Shown: one piece after another, positions 7,234 to 13,390 of the stretch
Layout of the letters: every line of letters starts with the position of its first letter
How positions within the stretch are numbered: position 1 is the stretch's first letter
Origin: Euperipatoides rowelli
Taxonomy: Eukaryota > Onychophora > Udeonychophora > Euonychophora > Peripatopsidae
Reading direction: 5' to 3' (one strand)
NCBI GenBank assembly: GCA_003024985.2
Contig: PXIH01S0003804.1
Length of the DNA: 13,390 nucleotides
The notes under the pieces: model-generated
Database searches by the model: none
The model's input: only the letters and a program-made list of their open reading frames with translations
What the model was told of the DNA's origin: nothing
Program-made: the position numbers and the translations under genes

Positions 7234-7734
7234 TCATTAATTCTTTCATTAATGGTTGTACCGTTCTTTGTTTTCTAGTTCGTTTTTTTATAATACATTT
7301 TGCTTTTTTAATAATTAAGCAATCAAGTTTTGAACAACAAACAGTCTGTAGATATTTGAATTTGTCATATTTGATTGATACTGGTACCCTGTTACAGGTG
7401 GTAATATTGCAAGAAATTCCTTTCATTTCATTTACATAGAAATATTTTACGATGTGTTTTTTTTTATTATCAATCTTATTTCAAACAAGTTTTTTTTAAA
7501 TTCCTTTGAAAATTATTTAAAGTTTCTTTAGCTTTTTATGATCTTTTTGGTTGACTGAGGAGAGAGAAAAAAAAAGTTTAAATTTGAATGTTGGTGTGAA
7601 CAACTTCATGCCTAGTTGTAAAAGGTGTCTTGTACAATATTTAAACAGTCCCTAATTCCCAGCAAGCAATAAAATATATATATTATACTGTATATATAAT
7701 TTTCTTCTTGTTTGTGGTCCATCAATTTCTGTAG
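7234..7734. other. AT-rich DNA without a recognised gene
   Basis: No element was recognised. It holds T-runs, a (TA)n-like stretch at about 7674-7699 and, at its right edge, a pyrimidine-rich tract TTTTCTTCTTG...TTTCTGTAG that could serve as a splice acceptor. The minus-strand frame at 7196-7426 overlaps the MITE end and is not supported. Confidence 0.5.
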
Positions 7735-7930
7735 TTGTCAACAACCATTAAGAATTTTTCCTCCATGGATTTGTTTGAAGTGTAAATTGTTAACTTTACA
7801 ACCAGATGGCATTAAAATAACTTCTACTTCTCAGATGGTGGTCCGAGTTGAGTTAGTTCAAATGCACAGCGGCGGCGTAATGCAAGCCACAAACACCATA
7901 AAACTAACTGAAGACTTTGAAAGAACTTAG
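7735..7930 (+). CDS. Candidate terminal exon, unknown protein
   Basis: A plausible acceptor with a pyrimidine tract ends TTTCTGTAG at 7734. The following exon is open for about 65 codons in phase 2 and stops with TAG at 7928-7930. Base composition is richer in G and C than the surroundings, including AGCGGCGGCG around 7869. The predicted peptide begins CQQPLRIFPPWICLKC, contains LQPDGIKITSTSQMVVRVEL, and ends KLTEDFERT. Alternating hydrophobic and polar residues suggest beta strands, and the two close CxxC cysteines could bind metal. I do not recognise the family. No upstream exon is evident. It could equally be a relic or chance. Confidence 0.28.
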
Positions 7931-7958
7931 CTTTACTGATAAATTTATAATAAGAACT

Positions 7959-8114
7959 TTAAAAAAACATTTGATTCCTGTTGTCTTCCTCCTGTGAAAG
8001 TTTTTTTTTTCTTTTGGTTTCCATTTTGTCCAAGTATAATCTAGGTAAAGTTTTAAGATAAGGTTGATTTTTAACAAATCTCTGGATTCTTTCTTGAATG
8101 TTATCATATTCACA
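7959..8114 (-). CDS. Candidate terminal exon, Lys/Glu-rich, unknown
   Basis: On the minus strand a T19 tract and ATTCTTTTTAAG form an acceptor-like site ending at 8115. It is followed by 51 open codons in phase 0 and TAA at 7961-7959. The peptide starts CEYDNIQERIQRFVKNQPYL and continues with a basic segment (METKRKKKLS) and an acidic/polar tail (QEEDNRNQMFF). No domain was recognised; helical, charged and possibly nuclear would fit. A purine-rich strand gives K, R, E and N codons by default, which weakens the case. It is tail-to-tail with the candidate exon ending at 7930, with only 28 bases between the stops. Confidence 0.2.
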   Translation of the reverse strand, partial: CEYDNIQERIQRFVKNQPYLKTLPRLYLDKMETKRKKKLSQEEDNRNQMFF

Positions 8115-8131
8115 CTTAAAAAGAATAGTTT

Positions 8132-8150
8132 AAAAAAAAAAAAAAAAAAA
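8132..8150. repeat. A19 homopolymer
   Basis: Nineteen consecutive A residues on the plus strand. Either a pyrimidine tract for the minus-strand candidate exon, or an unrelated homopolymer. No AATAAA precedes it closely and no flanking duplication was found, so a retrocopy tail is not supported. Confidence 0.9.
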
Positions 8151-8440
8151 CTTGATTTGGACGGGAAATAATTAATTTGAATCTGCCTTATACAATGTCG
8201 GCTTGTTTAAAAGGAAATTCAACTTGTTAAATCTATCTCTGTATTGAACAAATCTGCCATATATAAATATTGACAAATAATTAGATGATGAATTTAAATA
8301 AATTGATAGCCTAAATTAGAGCTTTTGAAGCACCAATAACATGGACCGCTGTCATTTCCAAACCTAGACTATTGACTTTTTTTTTTTTAATCTAAGATGA
8401 CATACATTTATTTAATATTTACAATGTGTTGAAAGGTTTG
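8151..8440. other. Unassigned AT-rich DNA
   Basis: Short minus-strand stretches look mildly coding (8169-8330), but they are broken by stops and no motif supports them. A T11-type run lies near 8379-8389. Confidence 0.4.
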
Positions 8441-8473
8441 TGATGATGATGATGATGATGATTGATGATGATT
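8441..8473. repeat. (GAT)n microsatellite
   Basis: About ten TGA/GAT units with one interruption (ATTGATGATGATT). Confidence 0.95.
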
Positions 8474-8612
8474 ATCAAATAACTACATTGTTGATATTTA
8501 ATACAGATCCTATTATACTGTGTTTGTGGCTACTTTTTTCTTTTTTTGATGGGCTTTTTTTTTGTGGGATGGGAGCTATTAAGTATCTCATAACTATGTA
8601 GTTTCTTAATGC

Positions 8613-8636
8613 AGTTTAGTCATACATGACTAAACT
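8613..8636. repeat. 24-bp perfect hairpin
   Basis: AGTTTAGTCAT (8613-8623) and ATGACTAAACT (8626-8636) are exact reverse complements separated by two bases. A T-run follows directly (8634-8641), so the transcribed form would be a short stem followed by U residues. In an animal genome this layout carries no terminator meaning. Confidence 0.85.
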
Positions 8637-8694
8637 TTTTTATTGTTGTTTTACATGAGCTCCCCGCCTCCTGGCCCTCCTCCATGTGACTACA

Positions 8695-8742
8695 GTGTAC
8701 AGCCTCAACTAACCCTCCTACCTATTGTGGGGCCCTGTACAC
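8695..8742. repeat. GTGTACAG / CTGTACAC inverted repeat
   Basis: Eight-base perfect arms (8695-8702 and 8735-8742) enclose 32 bases of C-rich sequence. It sits in a locally GC-richer patch (8656-8740) with CCCCGCCTCCTGGCCCTCC. Confidence 0.7.
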
Positions 8743-8762
8743 AATATAAAGATATATACACA

Positions 8763-8786
8763 GTGTGTGTGTATATATATATATAC
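8763..8786. repeat. (TG)n(TA)n microsatellite
   Basis: Alternating GTGTGTGTGT runs into TATATATATATATA. It is preceded by GATATATACACA, so the whole stretch is partly self-complementary. Confidence 0.9.
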
Positions 8787-8933
8787 AAAAATAATGCACT
8801 TCTATACTTTGAAAACTAAAGGATATGTGAATGAATTGGGATGCACTTCAGGTGATGCAGAATTTACTGTCTATTGGCACACTAACATATCTTGAAAATA
8901 GTAGGGTTATGATGCATTTCATTTTTACATCTA

Positions 8934-8953
8934 CCCCCCCCCCCCCCCCCCCC
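8934..8953 (+). repeat. C20 homopolymer
   Basis: Twenty consecutive C residues. The open frame that crosses it (8831-9109) owes its proline run to this tract and has no other support. Confidence 0.95.
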
Positions 8954-9155
8954 TTAATAAATTTCTACCTCATCATCCATACAGTTTTAATGCATCCATA
9001 CTTTTATAAATTCCAGAATCATATCTTCATTATAAAAACCAAAACACAGGAATGGGTTAGAGTATCCTTGTACAATCATGCCTTGTCTATCATCCGATCC
9101 ATGGTTTAAAAATTTTTCAGCCCTTCGCTTTTGACTTATATATATATTTTTTTTC

Positions 9156-9254
9156 AATTACTGGGGTAATTACTTGGTTAAAAAGCTAAAAAAATTTAGT
9201 TATGTCAGCCCCCACAATTCTTAAGTCTGACATAAGATTTTTGCTGGCAAAAAT
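9156..9254. repeat. Cluster of three short hairpins
   Basis: Three perfect inverted repeats lie in about 100 bases. AATTAC / GTAATT (9156-9161 / 9166-9171) has a 4-base loop. TTATGTCAG / CTGACATAA (9200-9208 / 9227-9235) has an 18-base loop. ATTTTTGC / GCAAAAAT (9237-9244 / 9247-9254) has a 2-base loop. They sit just left of the C23 run. Confidence 0.75.
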
Positions 9255-9267
9255 TATTCTACTCCTT

Positions 9268-9290
9268 CCCCCCCCCCCCCCCCCCCCCCC
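9268..9290 (+). repeat. C23 homopolymer
   Basis: Twenty-three consecutive C residues on the plus strand, the longest homopolymer in the window. Confidence 0.95.
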
Positions 9291-10414
9291 ACCAACTTTC
9301 TATAAAGGCTACAGTATTTATGATATGAATTAGGGAGAAGAAGAAAAAATTAAAGTGGTTCAAGTTCCTTTTTTTTTCCTGTTCTCTTTAGACTATATTT
9401 TTAAAAGTTGATTAATTCACACCTGTTTGCTTATTTGATACCTGTGTCTTTAAGATGAATTCTAGAAGGATATGTGTGACATCTAATCGTTGCAATTGAC
9501 ATGATTTGGCTTTAGTGGATCTCTCAGATCTGGTGTCATGTAGCTTTTTTATTGTTGTTTTTCAAACTGAAGACAGTCTTTTGATCATTGATGGAGACAT
9601 TAAAACCTGCAACCCCACTAAGTAGAAAGCACTTAGAGTAACCAATGTTGGCCTACTGCTTTTCACAAATCATTCTAAATTTGTTCATTTCAATACCAAG
9701 AACTTACCCCTTTTAACTCTACTTGCAACTATAAAGAGGAACCAGACCACCCTCAAGTGTTACATAAAATGAAATGTTCTATTTCCTAGCACAGCTAACA
9801 TTTGATGGGTTGCTGTTTATTTATTTTACTAAAGTTTTATTTTATCCTTGCAATTTACTGAGGCATGGAAAATTATCTACTGAATTGGTCTTCAAAAAAT
9901 AACCAATTGACTTGTATTTTAGAAATAGATGCAATTTTTTTTATATAATGTTTTGCTTTAATTTAATTTTTGTTTGCTGAAAGCATTTATTTTTTCACTT
10001 CAAAAGTATTTCATTTATCAACTGAAGCAAACTATTATTTAACTAAGTGGACATTTTTAGTTTAATGCTTTACAATGTGTTGATAATAGTTAATAGATTA
10101 GGCATAACAAATATTTTTCTTGGCTTTTAGTGTGTTTGGTTTTTCATTTTATTTATTAACATTTAAATTGTAGTAAAAATGTTTTTATTTTTTAAATATT
10201 TTTATTTTGTGTTTGGATTTTAATTAATTCTATATTGATACCAAACTAAAATGTAAAGCAGGTTCTGCAATGTATTTATAATATTTAGCACCAACTGTAT
10301 TCGAAACTGTATTTGTGAGTCTAATTCAGAGTGTTGGTTACCTTAAAGTTACGAGAGCCTAGAAACGTCTCAAACAATCCACATTTGGGTCATGTGCTCA
10401 AAATTAAAAGTGCT
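9291..10414. other. T-rich DNA without a recognised gene
   Basis: The plus strand is T-rich and full of ATTTA and TATTTAT words, a composition typical of long animal 3' UTRs or introns. No exon, hairpin of note or transposon end was recognised. A repeated phrase CTTTTTTATTGTTGTTTT at about 9543-9560 resembles 8634-8651. Confidence 0.5.
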
Positions 10415-10495
10415 TTATTTTTTATTTTCAGTCCTAACCTTACCGTAACCCNGAAACCTTCGATAACCCTACAATAATGATGAAAATACATATGC
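10415..10495 (+). mobile_element. Partial relic of the GGTCAG MITE core
   Basis: GTCCTAACCTTACCGTAACC (10431-10450) matches the core of the copies at 3530-3782 and 6157-7233. The next bases (CNGAAACCTTCGATAACCC...TGAAAATA) align loosely with their GAATCCTAGGATAATCTAG...TGAAAATA. Neither GGTCAG terminus was found nearby, so this is a decayed internal piece or a related family. An N lies at 10452. Confidence 0.6.
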
Positions 10496-11286
10496 AGCTG
10501 TCAAAAATGTGGTAATGCATAGATTATATGGTAGTTTCTAGGTACTCGTGTAAAGTTAAGTAGACTAGCCACAGTAATTATTGATCAAGCAGAGTAAACA
10601 TTTGCAGTCCTCATAGAATACATATCCAATATAATTTGTCTTCCTTTACATACTTCGTTGACATAGAGTTAACCAAAATATGCAAAGTCAATCAATCAGG
10701 TGGTGCATTTTATATGCAAATAAAAAGAAACCCCCATTTAACATATCAAGTGATTGACTTAGTGGTAACAATTTCAGTCTAAGATCTTAACATACTTTTT
10801 TTAAAAATATGGACGAATGAAAACTATGTGTGTGTTTTGGGAGGGACGGCACTGGCACCAATTTGGAGATTATTGATTCGGTGACTACAAGAGGTTGTAA
10901 GCAATGTACATATAAATTCATTCATTTCAACATGTATAAGTGTGCCGTATCTTCTGTGTCGATTGTATCTGATAATGGGTTTATAGCATAAATTTCAATC
11001 CATTATTTCACGATACGAGACTTATAGTTGTATTAGGAAAGAATAATAGTGAATTGGAGAAGAAAAGAGTAAGAGATAGACAGATAATCACCAATGCTTA
11101 TCATTCACTTGAAATATGAAATAATATTTGAGGACGACATCTAATAAAATCCATTTAATGATAGCTTAATCATTCCTTTTGCCTGCTGTTCAATGTTCTT
11201 CCAGTTTTTCATTACCATTTCAATCTCTCACCTTTATTCATGATGCCTGTAATATGGATATTTGGCAATTGAAACAATTTTAAACA
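10496..11286. other. Unassigned DNA with a weak nested hairpin
   Basis: No gene was recognised. Inverted pairs CGTATC / GATACG (10946-10951 / 11012-11017) and ATAATGG / CCATTAT (10972-10978 / 11000-11006) are nested, but the arms are short and could be chance. Confidence 0.5.
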
Positions 11287-11309
11287 TTTTTTTTTTAAAA
11301 AAAAAAAAA
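11287..11309. repeat. T10A13 block
   Basis: Ten T residues run straight into thirteen A residues, a self-complementary simple sequence. A similar T8A14 block lies at 11914-11935. Confidence 0.9.
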
Positions 11310-11548
11310 GGAAATTACATAAAATTTATTGATAGACATTATCTATTAAAAAACAGGGTAACATTGACTGTCATTTTAAAAAAATTCTAAATGCATTGTG
11401 TAGGGGGAAACATTTCCTGGACCAGTGATGAGTTACGGATACCATAATTCTAATTTGCCTAATGTTTGGGCACTCCTCCACCCCTCCCCAATGTTAGGAA
11501 AAACATTATTGACTTTGAGCATCCAAAAAATTTAATTCAAAAGTGGAA

Positions 11549-11566
11549 GGGGAAAGGAATTTCCCC
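11549..11566. repeat. GGGGAAA / TTTCCCC hairpin with GGAA loop
   Basis: Seven-base perfect arms enclose GGAA, a GNRA-type tetraloop if transcribed. The right half (11556-11565, GGAATTTCCC) read on the minus strand is GGGAAATTCC, which fits the NF-kappaB consensus GGGRNWYYCC. A single 10-base match is weak evidence of function. Confidence 0.45.
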
Positions 11567-12379
11567 AGAGCTTACTGATCAATGTGAAGAGGTATCCCGT
11601 GCAAGTGATCCAAGTACAGAAGTTCCCAAAACTCAATAATAAGCCACAAAATCTTGATGTAATTAATACTTGTTTTTCTATTATAAACTAGTCGAAACCC
11701 ATCGAAATTGACGGTAGCCTAAACACTCCCATGTTATTTGCTCCCCCCCCATCCCCCCAAAAAAATGGGCAAGCCTACTGAAGTTGCTACAAGTGTTCCA
11801 CGAAATTATAAAAAATGGAAAATACAAACATTAATTCCAAACAGTGTACTTAACTCTTTCCACTCCAAGATAAAATTGCATTGATTGCATTTTTTTAAAT
11901 GCTCTGATTTTAATTTTTTTTAAAAAAAAAAAAAACCATTTGTCTTGATTAAAAACAAATTTTAATTCTTTTGAAGTATTTTTGAGGCCAACAATGATAG
12001 TTGAATTGTTTAATTGTAAAGAAAAATGGTGATTTATAATCACCATCGATTGAAAAAGGTTAATGTAAAACAATGCCCAGGAGTGAACCATAGCAATCTA
12101 TAAGCCATGTACTTAATGTGAAAAAAAAAAAACCCCACCCAAACGAACTGTGGCATATTACGCAGTCAATTTTTAACTTATTTACATGGACTGGGTGATA
12201 AAAAATGTCAAATTCCAAAATGCTTTGTATGTGGAGATAAATTCTTTACTACTGTAGGCTACTGTTAAACCTAATTTACAATTTTTAATAAAAGGTACCG
12301 GTATGTTCACCCATATTTTAATTGTTAGTTTTATTTTGAAGTCTCATTGTATATAGCGAACAAATTTAAAGCTCCAAAA
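11567..12379. other. AT-rich DNA, simple repeats, no gene
   Basis: Contains C8 and C6 runs (11743-11750, 11753-11758), the hairpin GCATTT-TTTT-AAATGC (11887-11902), a T8A14 block (11914-11935), and an 8-bp-arm hairpin ATGGTGAT / ATCACCAT with loop TTATA (12026-12046). A minus-strand frame at 11831-12091 reads through the A/T block and is not credible. Confidence 0.5.
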
Positions 12380-12434
12380 TATTTTTTTTATATTCAGAAG
12401 TGTTTCTTGATATCAAAAATGTTGAGAACTACTG
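12380..12434 (-). mobile_element. Solo hAT-like terminus
   Basis: Read inward on the minus strand from 12434, the sequence starts CAGTAGTTCTCAACATTTTT. This resembles the common hAT MITE start CAGTGGTTCTCAAC. It differs from the ends of the 833-bp element at 4687-5519, so it belongs to another family. I found no partner end and no repeat of the adjacent 8-mer TTCTCGAG upstream. Confidence 0.35.
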
Positions 12435-13278
12435 TTCTCGAGCAATGGTACAGGCCTGCTGATTGTATGCAGGCTGTGACTTCAGACTATGCAGCCTAGG
12501 AGAGGGATAAGACAAAAAAAAAGTAACAAAAAGTTGTCAGAAGTCGAGGAGAGAGATCAAGGAAGAAAAATAATTTGTTAGGTCTATTTGACGGCTTCCT
12601 CGATGAGATGTCATTCAGTACAGTAGTCATGCAATCCTCCTAGATTAATAAAGAACAAACATTGACAAGTTTCTCACTAAGGCTTTCTTAAAACGAACAC
12701 TGCAGCTGGCAGTCTATTCTATGTTCTCTCTTTTAATTAATTTTAGTACACGTTTGAGTGTTTTTAAGTGTTTCTTTACAAATATAAATTTTTGATTTAG
12801 AAATCCAGCTCTTGACCTCCAAATTTTTTTTGTTATTTCTCATAGCTGCCACCTTTGTTAATTTAAAGTGGTGTTTATCAATGATTTTTTTAAAAATTGA
12901 TATATGTTTGGTTTCACCTAAAATATTTGTTTAATTAATCAATTTGGAAAATTTAAATTGAAACATATAAAAATTTGCAAGTTTCTACATTGTTTACAAA
13001 AAAATAAAACACAGATGCTGACATTAAATTGACGTAGCCAAAAGATAAAATCTTGCTGGTTTTGGGCTGGAGGAAAATGCATATCTGGACGCTAGTCATA
13101 ACTATCATGACTTTATTGTTTAGAAAAATAGTCAACAAAAGTGTTTTGAAGAAGAAAAAAAAAAGAACAGAGAAAAAAAGTTAGCCTACTTTCTTAGCAT
13201 CAATATAAAATCAATAAAATTTTGAGATAATTCTTGGGATTGAAGTCAATTTTAAGAAAACAGCAACAAAAAAAAAAC
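12435..13278. other. Unassigned DNA without a recognised gene
   Basis: A purine-rich stretch (about 12493-12575) is followed by T-rich DNA. A minor inverted pair AGGCTG / CAGCCT lies at about 12471-12497. The minus-strand frame at 12953-13138 has no supporting motif. Confidence 0.5.
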
Positions 13279-13390
13279 CTCCGGGAGGCTTTTATCTGTT
13301 AAGGCTCTTTTATACTTTTTTACGCAGCTGGTTTTCGCTCCGTATATCCGTCTCGAAAAACTGAGAATTTGTGTTTATGCGTCCATACTT
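13279..13390. other. CpG-richer segment at the right edge
   Basis: It begins with the palindrome CCTCCGGGAGG (13279-13289) and continues with several CpGs (ACGC, TTCGC, CCGTATATCCG, CTCGAA, TGCGTCC), unlike the CpG-poor DNA to its left. It could be the start of another transposon or a change of region. The window ends before this can be judged. Confidence 0.35.

Noticed and set aside
7735-8150. Processed retrocopy ending in the A19 tract
   Set aside because: No polyadenylation signal at the right distance and no target duplication flanking the tract were found.
8169-8400. Further minus-strand exons upstream of 7959-8114
   Set aside because: Short stretches look coding in more than one frame and on both strands. 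Stops intervene, and the best donor (GTATAAG near 8190) is out of phase with the next acceptor.
8831-9109. Open frame of 92 codons with a proline run
   Set aside because: The frame depends on the C20 homopolymer; flanking codons show no motif, and the run length is likely variable.
10425-10475. Interstitial telomere repeat
   Set aside because: CCTAACCTTACCGTAACCC is only loosely telomere-like and the same 17 bases recur in the interior of the MITE copies, which explains it better.
11831-12091. Minus-strand open frame of 86 codons
   Set aside because: It runs through the T8A14 block, giving a phenylalanine run, and has no recognisable domain.

Overview
This is eukaryotic, almost certainly animal, non-coding DNA. 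It is strongly AT-rich and has no long open reading frame on either strand. It is full of homopolymer and microsatellite runs and holds several decayed transposable elements of metazoan type: hAT-like, pogo-like, an unassigned MITE family and a LINE 3' fragment. Three single ambiguous bases (4006, 4016, 10452) point to a draft assembly. The transposon mix and the long poly-C runs would suit a marine invertebrate such as an echinoderm or hemichordate, but the sequence alone does not prove this. There is no operon, CRISPR array, tRNA or rRNA that I can recognise.

Layout. 148-860 is a tandem array of four copies of a unit of about 175 bp, followed by a T-run and a (TTA)n microsatellite. 1590-1990 is unusually rich in inverted repeats: a cluster of GGTTNAACC palindromes, a 10-bp-arm hairpin, and a minus-strand motif resembling a degenerate hammerhead ribozyme core. 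2815-3336 holds a pogo-like transposon end and a small hAT-like element built from CGAATA/TATTCG motifs. 3530-3782 is a complete 253-bp MITE with GGTCAG termini. 4687-5519 is an 833-bp hAT-type element with a near-perfect 8-bp target duplication. 5925-6013 is a nested hairpin.

6157-7233 is a second copy of the GGTCAG MITE, split by a 5'-truncated LINE on the minus strand. The LINE keeps the CX2CX7HX4C zinc-knuckle tail of a non-LTR reverse transcriptase, a polyadenylation signal and an A-tail. A third, partial copy of the MITE core lies near 10415-10495. 7735-8114 holds two weak, tail-to-tail candidate terminal exons. 8600-9290 combines short perfect hairpins with poly-C runs of 20 and 23 bases. 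The rest, to 13390, is featureless AT-rich DNA with small hairpins, one more hAT-like terminus (12380-12434) and a CpG-richer stretch at the right edge.

The window is best read as an intron or intergenic region shaped by successive transposon insertions. The clearest history is MITE first, LINE into it later. No protein function can be assigned to any host gene here.
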